A stretch of DNA of 55,849 bases, from NCBI RefSeq assembly GCF_030532965.1, contig NZ_JAUNKC010000020.1:1-55849 (forward strand), written 5' to 3'. The translations under genes and the position numbers were made by a program. This stretch comes from Corynebacterium sp. Lineage in GTDB: Bacteria > Actinomycetota > Actinomycetes > Mycobacteriales > Mycobacteriaceae. Every line of letters begins with the position of its first letter. The first letter of the stretch is position 1. Positions 25,752 to 34,900 of this stretch are shown in pieces. Below the pieces are notes generated by a model, which searched no databases, was not told the origin of the DNA, and saw nothing but the letters and a program-made list of their open reading frames with translations.

Positions 25752-27290
25752 TTAGATTTCTGCTGCGCGCGGCGGCTGTGGTGCGCCTTCCGGCGGCAGA
25801 ATCTTCGGATACGTGCTGGCGGCAACCGCAGGAGTTGCCGGGGCGTCTACCGGAGTTGCTGCTGCGGCATTAAGCGGAGTGATGGAAACGCCGTCGACGA
25901 ATTTCTTCTGCACCGCGATGGCGCCGAACAGCACGATCGCGTAGACCACCAGCACCCCAATAACGCCCACGGCCAGGCCAGCGTGCGCAGAAGTACCGAT
26001 AGCGATGCCGAACCAGCCGAAGTCGGCGTCGCCGAACGTGGTGTTCTCCCCGCCAAATTCGCCGAGCACACCGAGCAGGATCGACGGCAGGAACGTAATC
26101 AGCAGGCCGTTGACGAAAGCACCCAGCATGGCACCCCGACGGCCGCCGGTTGCGTTGCCGTAGACACCAGCCGCACCACCGGTGAAGAAGTGCGGCACCA
26201 GGCCAGGCAGGATCAACGCCAGGCCGAATGCTGGGTTGAGCCACACCGACAAGATGGCAAGGCCAGCCAAACCGCCTAAGAAGGAGAAGATGAAGCCGAT
26301 GAGCACCGCATTCTGGGCGTACGGGAATACAATCGGGCAGTCAAGAGCCGGGATTGCGCCGGGCACCACCTTCTTGGCGATGCCTTGGAATGCAGGTACC
26401 AATTCGCCCAGCACGGTGCGCACACCGAACAGGATCACGGCGACGGCGACACCAAACTGCAAACCTTGGGTAAACGACTGCACCAGGTAGTTGCCGACGG
26501 AGCTAGCACCGTCTTCAAACGCGGTGAATGCCTCTTCGGTTCCAGCGCGCACCATGAACAGAATGGCGAGCACGATGTACATCAGCGCCATCGACAAGGC
26601 GGTGGAAACCATGGAGTCGCGCAAAAAGCGCAGACCCTCAGGCAGCTTCATGTCCTCAGTGGAGCGGCTGTTTTTGCCCACGGCCTTACCCACTGCGGCG
26701 GCGGCAACGTAACCTGCGGTGCCGAAGTGGCCAATAGCGATCGAATCATCCCCGGTGATCTTGCGGGTAAACGGGTGCGCAAATGCCGACAGCGACACCA
26801 TAACGATAGCCAACCCCAGCGAACCGAGCAGGATCGCCAGCCACGAATCCCAACCGGCGGAGGCGAAAATGATGGTCACCATCGTGGCCATAAACAGAAC
26901 GTGGTGGCCGGTGAGGAACACGTACCGTAGCGGAGTAAATCGGGCGAGCAGTAGTGAAATGGCAAAACCTGCGATCATGATCCAGGCAACTTGGGAGCCG
27001 AACTTCTCTTGGGCGATACCGACGATTGCTTCGTTGGTGGGCACCACACCCTGGGCACCAGTTGCACCGGTAATCATGGCGCCGAGCGGTTCCAGGGATG
27101 CCACGACCAGCGTCGCGCCAGCCCCGATGAGCAGGAAGCCCAGGGTGGCTTTGATAGCGCCGCCGATGATCTGCCCACCGGGTCGTTTCATGGCGGCGAG
27201 GCCAACGGCGGTGATGATGCCGATGAGGAAGGCCGGCACCGAGAGAATTTCATTGACGAGGAAACTAGGAATACTGGTAAGAAAGTCCAT
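25752..27290 (-). CDS. ulaA: PTS ascorbate-type transporter subunit IIC (UlaA-like)
   Basis: 512 residues, about 11-12 membrane helices, with the UlaA family pattern: FLVNEILSVPAFLIGIITAVGL at the N-terminus, PTNEAIVGIAQEKFG, and LTGHHVLFMATMV. It imports L-ascorbate or a related sugar acid with phosphorylation, using the IIA-IIB protein encoded just upstream. A soluble tail rich in Ala and Pro (residues 475-512) ends the protein. The start is supported by AAGGG seven bases upstream, nine bases after the IIA-IIB stop. No catabolic ula genes are adjacent, so the substrate is only inferred from family. Confidence 0.88.
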   Translation of the reverse strand: MDFLTSIPSFLVNEILSVPAFLIGIITAVGLAAMKRPGGQIIGGAIKATLGFLLIGAGATLVVASLEPLGAMITGATGAQGVVPTNEAIVGIAQEKFGSQVAWIMIAGFAISLLLARFTPLRYVFLTGHHVLFMATMVTIIFASAGWDSWLAILLGSLGLAIVMVSLSAFAHPFTRKITGDDSIAIGHFGTAGYVAAAAVGKAVGKNSRSTEDMKLPEGLRFLRDSMVSTALSMALMYIVLAILFMVRAGTEEAFTAFEDGASSVGNYLVQSFTQGLQFGVAVAVILFGVRTVLGELVPAFQGIAKKVVPGAIPALDCPIVFPYAQNAVLIGFIFSFLGGLAGLAILSVWLNPAFGLALILPGLVPHFFTGGAAGVYGNATGGRRGAMLGAFVNGLLITFLPSILLGVLGEFGGENTTFGDADFGWFGIAIGTSAHAGLAVGVIGVLVVYAIVLFGAIAVQKKFVDGVSITPLNAAAATPVDAPATPAVAASTYPKILPPEGAPQPPRAAEI

Positions 27291-27299
27291 GATCTGCCC

Positions 27300-28151
27300 T
27301 TATTCGACAACGTAGAGGCTGCGCAGCGCAGCATCGATTTCGGAAAGCGACGTGAAGTCCTGAATGACCCGCACCGGAACCCCGACATCGCCAAGCGCCT
27401 GAGCGATAGCGCCGGAGGTGAGAATGGCGTCGGCTTCCTTCGCCTTGCCCTTCGCCGATATGGTGTCGGTGGCTTCCACCGACATGTATTTCGCCCAGCC
27501 CCAGCGCACTAGCAGCTCGTCGAGTGAGTTCTTCAGAAACAGTGAGGTTCCCAGCCCGTTTCCGCACACTGTGAGGATTTTGCCGGTCGATGGCACCGCA
27601 TCACTCACGCTTGTCGACGCACTTGTCGGCGTCACCTCGCGTCCGCCCGTAGCCTGCGCCGTAGCCTGCGCTGTAGTCTGCGGCTTGGCCGTTGCTGACG
27701 CTGTCGGGGTGTCAAGAATTGCTAAGAATTCCTCCGGGGTGGCGGCGGTTTCCAATGCTTTTCGACGCTCCACGTCACCGATAACCCGCGCCATCTGCCC
27801 CATCGCCGCAAGGTGGGCGGAATGGTCGGTTGCGGCTAAGGCCAATACGATGCGCACCGGGTCGTTGGTTTCGTGCCCGAACTTCACCGGTTCCCGCAGC
27901 CGAACCACGGACATGCCGGTGGTTTTGACGGCTGTGCTGAACTGTGCGTGAGCGAATGCGAAACCAGGAGCAATTACGATGTAGGGGCCTTTGGTTTTTA
28001 CCGTGTCGATCATTGCGTCGGTGTAGTCGGCCGTTGCTACGTCTTCGGTTTCTAGTAGATCTCCGGCAAGCCGGATCGCTGCCTGCCAGGTGCTGGCGGG
28101 GACGTCGAGCGTGATGCGCGACGGCGCCAGGAATTGTGAAATTGTGCTCAT
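27300..28151 (-). CDS. PTS IIA-IIB fusion protein, ascorbate/lactose-galactitol type
   Basis: 283 residues. Residues 1-145 are a mannitol/fructose-type IIA domain with the phosphorylated histidine in APGFAFAHAQ (H68). An Ala/Thr-rich linker (about 148-188) joins a IIB domain with the active cysteine in LTVCGNGLGTS (C196). In E. coli UlaC and UlaB are separate; here they are fused IIA-IIB, a form also common in actinobacteria. The phosphate would pass HPr to H68 to C196 to the sugar in UlaA. First gene of a two-gene operon. Confidence 0.9.
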   Translation of the reverse strand: MSTISQFLAPSRITLDVPASTWQAAIRLAGDLLETEDVATADYTDAMIDTVKTKGPYIVIAPGFAFAHAQFSTAVKTTGMSVVRLREPVKFGHETNDPVRIVLALAATDHSAHLAAMGQMARVIGDVERRKALETAATPEEFLAILDTPTASATAKPQTTAQATAQATGGREVTPTSASTSVSDAVPSTGKILTVCGNGLGTSLFLKNSLDELLVRWGWAKYMSVEATDTISAKGKAKEADAILTSGAIAQALGDVGVPVRVIQDFTSLSEIDAALRSLYVVE

Positions 28152-28262
28152 ACCACTGCATAGTAGTTGAGTTTTTGGCCGTAAGTTACGTCAGATTAGC
28201 TGCGGTAATAGGCACACACCTATTTCTTATCAATAGGCTTAGTTATCACTGATAAAAGACAG

Positions 28263-28313
28263 AAAAGTGGTGGTGTGATGACCTCTTTCGTGGGTAATCA
28301 CACCACCACTTTT
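28263..28313 (-). terminator. strong terminator after the CoA-transferase gene
   Basis: A 17-bp perfect inverted repeat (28263-28279 and 28297-28313) with a 17-base loop, followed on the minus strand by CTGTCTTTTATC. The nearest gene end is 14 bases away. Confidence 0.85.
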
Positions 28314-28327
28314 AGTGGGATGAAGAC

Positions 28328-29845
28328 TTACTTGATCTTCATGGAGCCCGTCTCAGCGAAGCGCTGGTGGAAGGAGAATGCGGTTGCCAAATCGTGTGGC
28401 GTCTGCAGGGTCTTGCGTTCCTTAGCAAGAGCCTCTGCGCGCTCGTAGTACTCTTCCAGCAGTGGCCGGTAATCCGGGTGGGCCAATGCAATCATCTTCT
28501 TCACACGCTCGCGTGGTGCCAGGCCGCGCAGGTCAGCGTAACCGTATTCGGTGATAACGACCTTGACGTCCTGCTCGGTGTGGTCCACATGGGACACGAA
28601 TGGGACGATCGCGGAGATGTCGCCGTTCTTTGCATCCGATGGGGTGATGAAGGAGGAGATGTAGCCGTTTCGAGTGAAGTCAGCGGAACCACCTACACCG
28701 TTCATGATGCGGGAACCGATCACGTTGGTGGAGTTGACGTTGCCGTAGATGTCGGCCTCGATCAGGCCGTTGGTGCAGATCAGGCCGAGGCGGCGAACAA
28801 CCTCAGGGTGGTTGGAGATCTGCTGCGGACGCAGGATGATCTGCTTGGAGTACTTGGAAGCCTCGTTATTCATCCGCTCTGCATATTCCGGAGAAAGCGA
28901 GAAGGACGTTGCCGAAGCGATGGTCATCTTGCCTGCGTCGATCAGGTCGACCATGCCGTCCTGGATAACTTCAGTGTAGGCGCGGATGTTCTCGAACTTG
29001 GAGTCCAACAGACCAGCCATCACGGCGTTTGGCACGTTGCCCACGCCGGACTGCATGATGTAGCCGTCGTAAGTGAGGCGGCCAGCTGCGACTTCACCCT
29101 CCAGGAAGTCGAGGAAGTGCCCTGCGATCTGCTTCGACTGATCGTCGATAGGCTTAAACGGTGCGTTGCGGTCTGGCAGATCGGTCTCGACAACAGCAAC
29201 AACCTTATCCACATCAATGTCGATGGAGGTGGTGCCGATGCGCTGACCTGGATCGGTGATCGGAATTGGCTGGCGGTTTGGCAGCGGCTTGATGCGGTAG
29301 ATGTCCGCCATGCCTTCGAGCTCCAGTGACTGCCAGGAGTTAACCTCAATGATGATCTTTTCTGCGGCATCAAGGTACTCAACGTTGTTACCAACGGAGG
29401 AGGATGGCACGATGTGGCCTTCTTCGGTGATGCGAACGGCCTCAACAATAGCGACGTTCATCTTGCCGAAGAAGCCCTGCTCAACGTACATGCCCGACTC
29501 GGACAGGTGGTAGTCAGCATAGAGGGATACACCCTCGTTGATCTTGTTACGCAGGATTGGGTCGGACTGGTATGGGGTACGGAAGCGAATTGCGTCGGCC
29601 TCGGCAAGCACACCATCGCAGTCAGGGGCGGTGGAAGCACCGGTGAACAGGTCGATCATGTATTCGTCGCCACGTGCGTGAGCCTCTTTTGCCCGCTCAG
29701 CAATCGCGGTGGGCAGCGCCTTTGGGTAGCCCGCGCCGGTGAAGCCAGAAATACCTACTTTATCGCCGTGATTGACGAATTGCGCGGCCTCCTCAGCGGA
29801 CATGACCTTGCCAGCAAGCTTGGCGTTCGCAATGCGCTCAGACAT
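28328..29845 (-). CDS. cat1: acetyl-CoA hydrolase / succinyl-CoA:acetate CoA-transferase
   Basis: 505 residues, full length for the Cat1/ActA/AarC family. Recognisable blocks are GDKVGISGFTGAGYPKALP (28-46), DLFTGAST, YADYHLSESGMYVEQGFFG, and near the C-terminus GVGGSADFTRNGY and ITEYGYADLRGLAPRER. It exchanges CoA between succinyl-CoA and acetate (or hydrolyses acyl-CoA) and links acetate handling to the citrate cycle. Monocistronic: AGGAGG before the ATG and a strong terminator after. Which of the two activities dominates cannot be told from sequence. Confidence 0.93.
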   Translation of the reverse strand: MSERIANAKLAGKVMSAEEAAQFVNHGDKVGISGFTGAGYPKALPTAIAERAKEAHARGDEYMIDLFTGASTAPDCDGVLAEADAIRFRTPYQSDPILRNKINEGVSLYADYHLSESGMYVEQGFFGKMNVAIVEAVRITEEGHIVPSSSVGNNVEYLDAAEKIIIEVNSWQSLELEGMADIYRIKPLPNRQPIPITDPGQRIGTTSIDIDVDKVVAVVETDLPDRNAPFKPIDDQSKQIAGHFLDFLEGEVAAGRLTYDGYIMQSGVGNVPNAVMAGLLDSKFENIRAYTEVIQDGMVDLIDAGKMTIASATSFSLSPEYAERMNNEASKYSKQIILRPQQISNHPEVVRRLGLICTNGLIEADIYGNVNSTNVIGSRIMNGVGGSADFTRNGYISSFITPSDAKNGDISAIVPFVSHVDHTEQDVKVVITEYGYADLRGLAPRERVKKMIALAHPDYRPLLEEYYERAEALAKERKTLQTPHDLATAFSFHQRFAETGSMKIK

Positions 29846-30248
29846 TAATTTCCTCCTCGTTAACCCTCACACCAACCCCAATGGCCGATATAAGGAAAGC
29901 TGATGCTGTAACACCGCCTTTTAGACAGCCTCTTAAAATGTGAGACAACCCAATGGCAGCACAAATTAGTTACGGAGACCACAATAACGCATTAGGGCGA
30001 CTTTAGCCCCCTGTTTAACCTAACTTCCCACAAACTACCAAAGCGAAATGCCAATATTCGCTGGTAACACGGCGGTTTACCCCGCAGAATTTCCCGCTAC
30101 CTTTTGCCCCGCCCCTCCCCCATTTGTTCCCCACTTTTTCCACCTCGAACCAATAATCTCCACACCCGCTTGCCTCCCCAACGCCCAATTCCGCGTACCG
30201 GCGAGTTTCGGTTTGGGACTAATACGCATAGTTGGAACAATAAGAGGC
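29846..30248. other. divergent promoter region of cat1 and dusB
   Basis: About 400 bases between two divergent genes. The right half stays open in the dusB frame from 30048, but those 67 residues are Pro/Phe-rich, unlike any DusB N-terminus, and so probably non-coding leader. I see no RNA gene or repeat. Confidence 0.5.
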
Positions 30249-31394
30249 GTGACTTTACGCATTGGCTCCATTGAACTCGCCTCACCGGTGGTCCTAGCAC
30301 CCATGGCTGGGGTGACTAACGTCGCCTTCCGCACACTATGCCGCGAACAAGAACTGGAAAAAACCGGAACCGTTTCCGGTTTGTACGTCTGCGAGATGAT
30401 TACCGCGCGCGCCTTGTACGAAGGCAATGAGAAAACAATGCATATGACGACGTTCGGCCCGGACGAATCACCGCGTTCGATGCAGCTGTACACCACCGAC
30501 CCGGAGTACACCTACAAGGCGGCGAAAAAGATCGTTGATGAGGACCTCGCGGATCACATCGACATGAATTTCGGCTGCCCGGTTCCGAAAGTTACCCGGC
30601 GCGGCGGCGGCTCCGCCTTGCCTTATAAACGCCGCCTATTCGGCAATATCGTCGCAGCTGCCGTGAAAGCCACCGAGGGTACGGACATCCCAGTCACGGT
30701 GAAGTTTCGCATCGGCATTGACGATGAACACCACACGCATTTGGACGCGGGCCGAATTGCGGTGGCTGAAGGCGCAGCAGCCGTGGCATTGCATGCTCGT
30801 ACCGCCGCCCAGCGGTATTCGGGCGCGGCGGATTGGTCGGAGATCGCCCGGTTGAAGGAGCATCTCGCCGACACGGGTATTCCGGTGCTGGGCAATGGCG
30901 ATATTTTCAAGGCCACCGATGCGCAGAAGATGATGACGGAAACTGGTTGTGATGGCGTCGTCGTGGGACGGGGTTGTCTGGGCCGCCCGTGGCTTTTTGC
31001 CGAGTTATCTGCGGCGTTGCGGGGCACGGAGATTCCGCCGGAACCCACGTTGGGCGAGGTTACCCGGATCATCATTCGCCATGCGGAGCTTCTCATCGCC
31101 CACGATGGTGAGGAGAAGGGCTGCCGGGATTTACGCAAACACATGGGGTGGTATTTACGTGGCTTCCCGGTTGGCGGCGAGGTGCGTTCCCAGCTGTCCG
31201 CAATTTCCAGCCTTGATGATCTCCGCCGGGTGCTCGCACCGTGGGCGGATTCGACCGCGCTTGCCGACGACTCCGACGGCGCTCGGGGCCGGAAAGGCTC
31301 GCCCGCTAAAGTCATTTTGCCGGAGGGGTGGCTTGATGACCCAGAAGATGAAACCGTTCCGGAAGGCGCCGATATCATGCATTCCGGCGGCTAG
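30249..31394 (+). CDS. dusB: tRNA-dihydrouridine synthase B
   Basis: 381 residues from the GTG at 30249. It is a FMN-dependent TIM barrel that reduces uridines in the tRNA D-loop. Motifs: LAPMAGVTN (16-24, FMN binding), MNFGCPVPKVTRRGGGSAL with the catalytic C110, then KFRIG and GNGDI...GCDGVVVGRGCLG. Homologues begin at this point, which is why I reject the longer frame to 30048. The C-terminal tail (about 350-381) is acidic and variable. It converges with mshD, four bases apart. The GTG lacks a well-spaced Shine-Dalgarno, so the mRNA may be leaderless. Confidence 0.9.
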   Translation: MTLRIGSIELASPVVLAPMAGVTNVAFRTLCREQELEKTGTVSGLYVCEMITARALYEGNEKTMHMTTFGPDESPRSMQLYTTDPEYTYKAAKKIVDEDLADHIDMNFGCPVPKVTRRGGGSALPYKRRLFGNIVAAAVKATEGTDIPVTVKFRIGIDDEHHTHLDAGRIAVAEGAAAVALHARTAAQRYSGAADWSEIARLKEHLADTGIPVLGNGDIFKATDAQKMMTETGCDGVVVGRGCLGRPWLFAELSAALRGTEIPPEPTLGEVTRIIIRHAELLIAHDGEEKGCRDLRKHMGWYLRGFPVGGEVRSQLSAISSLDDLRRVLAPWADSTALADDSDGARGRKGSPAKVILPEGWLDDPEDETVPEGADIMHSGG

Positions 31395-31398
31395 CGAA

Positions 31399-32295
31399 CT
31401 AGTTATATAGGACGTGCCGCTCGATGGTTGTGAAACCTAGCGCCTCGTAAGCTGCGACGGCTGGGGCGTTGTCGGATTCTACGTACAGGATGACCCGGCG
31501 CGCCCCTTCGTCGTAAAGGTGATTAATACCTGCGCTTAACAGGATTGCCCCCAGCCCGCGCCCGCGTCCGGCGTCGGCAAGCCCGATGACGTACACCTCG
31601 GCGTCGGCGCCTTCGCTAAGCTCGCCGTGCCGTTTCATCCAGTGGAAACCCAGCATGATGTCGTTATCCCACAACGTGAGCACATCTTCGGGTCGGTACC
31701 AGTCGGTGTTTCGGGCGGCATCGAGCCGGTTTTGATCCCAGTCCCCTTGCTCCGGGTGCCAATTAAATGCCTGGTTGTTCGCAATAAGCCATTGATTATC
31801 GAAGTGGCGCTGGCCGAAACGTTCGATCGCTTCCGGTGCATTGAGCAATGTCAACCCGGTGGGCAGGGGCGGCACTTCCTGCGGGGTGATATCGGCTGCC
31901 ATGACCAGCAGTTCCCGGGCCGGTGTCAGCCCGAATGCCTCGGCGAATTGCTGTGCTTCGGGCAGATTTCCGTGCGCCCAGATCGGGGTGGTGGGGAATG
32001 CGGCTTTCAGCGCCGTTGCGCCTTTGCTGCGGCGGAAGTCGGGGTGGACGACCATTTCTAGGGTGTTTCCGTCGCTGGTTGCTATGCCGATGATATTGCC
32101 GAATTGGGCGGGTTCGGAGACAGTGTGACGAAACAGCAGTGCGTGGGTGTGGCCTCGGCTGGCGTCGGTGAGACCTATGAGGAATTGTTCGGACAGTGGC
32201 GGCACACCGTCGTGGTCGAGTGCGGCCCTAAGGAGCTTTTTGGTGGCGTCGTAAAGGGGTGGTGGAAGCTGCCCCATGTGCATCGTGACGTTCAT
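31399..32295 (-). CDS. mshD: mycothiol synthase
   Basis: 298 residues with two GNAT domains. It acetylates Cys-GlcN-inositol in the last step of mycothiol synthesis, the main thiol of actinobacteria. The active C-terminal domain shows MLGFHWMK, AEVYVIGLADAGRGRGLGAILLSAG (acetyl-CoA loop RGRGLG) and ILYVESDNAPAVAAYEALGF. The N-terminal domain is degenerate except ATSDGNTLEMVVHPDFRR. AFNWHPEQGDW is a family hallmark. The start could be the ATG at 32295 or the one six codons on; neither has a clear ribosome binding site. Its presence confines the host to Actinobacteria. Confidence 0.95.
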   Translation of the reverse strand: MNVTMHMGQLPPPLYDATKKLLRAALDHDGVPPLSEQFLIGLTDASRGHTHALLFRHTVSEPAQFGNIIGIATSDGNTLEMVVHPDFRRSKGATALKAAFPTTPIWAHGNLPEAQQFAEAFGLTPARELLVMAADITPQEVPPLPTGLTLLNAPEAIERFGQRHFDNQWLIANNQAFNWHPEQGDWDQNRLDAARNTDWYRPEDVLTLWDNDIMLGFHWMKRHGELSEGADAEVYVIGLADAGRGRGLGAILLSAGINHLYDEGARRVILYVESDNAPAVAAYEALGFTTIERHVLYN

Positions 32296-32353
32296 GACTA
32301 CCGAGAGTACTCATTTTCTGCTTTTCGACGCGGCTTGTAGTAACTATGGAGGG

Positions 32354-33151
32354 GTGAGTTCTAAAAAGCGCAGAATAAAACGGATTGTGGTTACCCTCAC
32401 CACCCTCGCCGGGTTGCTGGCATCCGCCTGGGTGGTGGACACCTCCATTGCTGCGCGCAGTGAGAAACGCCTATCCGACCGGGTGGAAAGCATCGCCGAA
32501 TTAGCCGCCGCCCCTGAGGTGTATTTAGGCGGTTTTCCGTTTTCCGCCGCGATGATAACCGGCACGCTGCCGGACATGTACGTTTCCATGACGGATGTAT
32601 CCGTTGAACCATTCGGCCTCCTCCGCGCCCACACGTCGCTTACCGACGTCGACGTATCCAAGGAGCAGCTACTCGCTGGCGATATCGATGGCTCTAAAGC
32701 CGCATTGATTAGCCGCGGCGTGGCATTGGACGCGGTGGCATTGGGGTCCCAATTGGGCATTTCTGATCTTGATATTTCCCACCCCTACGACATTTCCCCT
32801 GCTGGCGGCGCGGTCGCTGAGGTTCGGTTGACGGGTACCGCCCCCGGCTGGCCGGGTCCAGTGGTGGTATTGGCGGAATTGCGGCTGGTGGGCAAAATGT
32901 TTCACCTGAATCCGGTGCAGCTTATCGACCGTGGTTTAGTACCCGAATCCGGCCCCAACAGCCATACAGAAGCCCAAATCTTGGATGCGTTTCGCTGGGA
33001 ACTGAACACCCGCACCCTTCCGCTTGCCCGGCAAGCAAGCTACGTCGCTTCCAACGGCGGCACCATTTATTTCGAGTCCCAAGAACGCAATGTCGTAGTT
33101 CACACCGAGGATCTCATCCCAAAAGCCAGCGACTCCAACAACCCCAATTAA
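32354..33151 (+). CDS. LmeA-like (DUF2993) secreted or anchored lipid-binding protein
   Basis: 265 residues from a GTG at 32354. An N-terminal membrane segment (RIVVTLTTLAGLLASAWVV) puts the rest outside the membrane. The body fits DUF2993/LmeA: LSDRVESIAELAAAPEVYLGGFPF, then GLLRAHTSLTDVDVSKEQL. Mycobacterial LmeA binds phospholipid and supports mannan/lipomannan elongation in the cell envelope. GGAGG is directly next to the GTG, too close for normal initiation, so the exact start is uncertain. Divergent from mshD; the 61-bp repeat array begins 22 bases after the stop. Confidence 0.8.
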   Translation: MSSKKRRIKRIVVTLTTLAGLLASAWVVDTSIAARSEKRLSDRVESIAELAAAPEVYLGGFPFSAAMITGTLPDMYVSMTDVSVEPFGLLRAHTSLTDVDVSKEQLLAGDIDGSKAALISRGVALDAVALGSQLGISDLDISHPYDISPAGGAVAEVRLTGTAPGWPGPVVVLAELRLVGKMFHLNPVQLIDRGLVPESGPNSHTEAQILDAFRWELNTRTLPLARQASYVASNGGTIYFESQERNVVVHTEDLIPKASDSNNPN

Positions 33152-33172
33152 CGCTTTAACCCCACCAGCTGT

Positions 33173-33770
33173 GTGCTGCGTTCCTATAAAATCCACCCCG
33201 CCAGAATCCCCTCAAATCCCAACTTCGCAGCACACCACTAACCGCAACTAATCAACGTCACACCACTACGAACGAACCTGGACCCGTCGACAAGCTGTGT
33301 GCTGCGTTCCTACAAAAATCACTCCGCCGGAACCCCCTCAAATCCCAACTTCGCAGCACACCACTTTACGCACCACAACCAGCCCAAACATGAGTGCTGC
33401 GAAAGCATGCGCGACGGGGCGTCAGCAACCCTTTAAATCTATGCTTCGCAGCACACCACTAACCGCAATCAATCAACGTCACACCACTACGAACGAATCT
33501 GGCCCCGTCGACAAGCTGTGTGCTGCGTTCCTACAAAAACCACCCTGACAGAATCCCCTCAAATCCCAACTTCGCAGCACACCACTTTACGCACCACAAC
33601 CAGCACAAACATGAGTGCTGCGTTCCTGCAAAAACCACCCTGACAGAATCCCCTCAAATCCCAACTTCGCAGCACACCACTTTACGCACCACAACCAGCA
33701 CAAACATGAGTGCTGCGAAAGTGTGCGCGACGGGGCGTCAGCAACCCTTTAAATCTACGCTTCGCAGCAA
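33173..33770. repeat. array of six 61-bp inverted-repeat units in two classes
   Basis: Units at 33173-33233, 33299-33359, 33394-33454, 33520-33580, 33615-33675 and 33710-33770, each exactly 61 bp. Each starts GTGCTGCG and ends CGCAGCAC (last base differs in unit 6). Four are class A (interior TTCCTAC...CCCAACTT), two are class B (units 3 and 6, interior AAAGC...GCTT with a longer stem). Spacers are either 34 bp (ACCACTTTACG...) or 65 bp (ACCACTAACCG...). Class B arms show a compensatory A-T to G-C change between copies. The open frames across it are artefacts of the repeats. No cas genes nearby, and the spacers are themselves repeated, so it is not CRISPR. Confidence 0.95.
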
Positions 33771-33784
33771 ACAGGTGAGGCGAG

Positions 33785-34834
33785 TTAGAGCCGGATGTCG
33801 AAGAAGCTGAGCGCGAGGCGAACCCAGGACATGGGGGTGGGGGTTACCTTGTCGGCGGGGGCGTACACCTCGATTGCCTCGGGGATTGCGCCTAAGGTGA
33901 CGGAGGTGAAGTCGCCAGCGTATTCGCCGTCAACCTGGAAGCGTTGAGTTTTTGCGCAGGTGAGGGTGGCTTCCATGGTGTCGTCGAAAACGAAGGTTCG
34001 TTCGTTGAGCCAGGAGGTGACAAACCGGGGCAAGTTCGCGCCCAGCATTTGCAGCATGGTGGTGGCACCCGCGATACCGTCGAGGCGGGTGACGCCGAAC
34101 AGTCCTAGTCCCACGTCGAAGGAGTTGCGAGGGTTTGTGACCACCGGGAGCGGGCCGAAGAAGGACCACGGGTTGGTGTTGGATGCCATGCATACGGGGA
34201 GTTTTGCGATGTCGCGGCGTTCGCCGTCCCGGTTGACGGCGGAAACGCTGATATTGGGCGGGTATTTGCGCAGCCGACGCCACGCCCGGGCGGTGACGCG
34301 CAGGTAGCGCAGCGGGGTTGCGGAGAAGCCGCGTTGCCGTACCCGTTCCATGTTGGCGATCACGTCGGCGTCGATGCCGAATCCGGCGTTAACGGCGAAC
34401 CATTTGTCGTTCCAGGTTCCCATGTCGATGGTGCGGGTGAGCCCGTGCCGCAGGGTGTGGGCGAGCGTCTCAGTAGCCTGGATGGGTTCCGGCGGGAAGC
34501 CCAGCGCGCGGGCGAATACGTTGGCAGAACCGGTGGGGATGGCGGCGAGTGCGGGAATGTCGTGGTAGCTTTTCGACGCTTCCCCGGCCGCAGGAACCGA
34601 GCCGAGCAGCCCATTGATAACCTCGTTGACTGTTCCGTCGCCGCCAACGGCGATGACGACGTCGTAGTCGGCGCGGGTGAGCCCCTCACATAGTGTGGTG
34701 GCGTGGCCAGCGTGGTGGGTAAATTGGGCGTGTAGATGCAACCCGGGTACGTTTCGCAGCACAGGAATCAGGTGGCGGAACAGCTCTGGTTGCTGTGTGG
34801 TGGAATTTGGGTTTGAGATCAACAATGCCTTCAC
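33785..34834 (-). CDS. diacylglycerol kinase-family lipid kinase
   Basis: 349 residues from a GTG with GGGGAG just upstream. The catalytic nucleotide loop VIAVGGDGTVNEVINGLL (GGDGT at 64-68) and IPTGSANVFARALGFP are the DAG kinase/sphingosine kinase signatures, followed by the beta-rich C-terminal domain. It phosphorylates diacylglycerol or a related lipid, recycling it into phosphatidate for membrane and envelope lipids. In mycobacteria and corynebacteria such kinases lie near envelope genes, and the LmeA-like gene is close. The stop is 14 bases from the last repeat unit. Confidence 0.9.
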   Translation of the reverse strand: MKALLISNPNSTTQQPELFRHLIPVLRNVPGLHLHAQFTHHAGHATTLCEGLTRADYDVVIAVGGDGTVNEVINGLLGSVPAAGEASKSYHDIPALAAIPTGSANVFARALGFPPEPIQATETLAHTLRHGLTRTIDMGTWNDKWFAVNAGFGIDADVIANMERVRQRGFSATPLRYLRVTARAWRRLRKYPPNISVSAVNRDGERRDIAKLPVCMASNTNPWSFFGPLPVVTNPRNSFDVGLGLFGVTRLDGIAGATTMLQMLGANLPRFVTSWLNERTFVFDDTMEATLTCAKTQRFQVDGEYAGDFTSVTLGAIPEAIEVYAPADKVTPTPMSWVRLALSFFDIRL

Positions 34835-34900
34835 GTCTCCCCACCCTAGCCGCAATCTGGGCTCAATAGGGAGACTATCACCGGTGTATTGTGGTTAATC

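Noticed and set aside
26385..26930. 181-codon plus-strand frame opposite ulaA
   Set aside because: The Gln/His/Gly-rich product is the complement of membrane-helix codons.
28367..29329. 320-codon plus-strand frame opposite the CoA-transferase gene
   Set aside because: It is a GC-rich antisense shadow of a clearly conserved enzyme, with no ribosome binding site or family features.
30048..30248. A 67-residue N-terminal extension of DusB
   Set aside because: The extension is Pro/Phe-rich, has no counterpart in the family as I know it, and the conserved sequence starts at the GTG at 30249.
33173..33770. A CRISPR array
   Set aside because: The intervening segments are themselves repeated and come in only two kinds, the repeat is 61 bp, and there are no cas genes.
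33297..33810. Short plus-strand reading frames across the repeat array
   Set aside because: They exist only because the repeat happens to lack stops in that frame; the products repeat the same peptides and have no ribosome binding sites.
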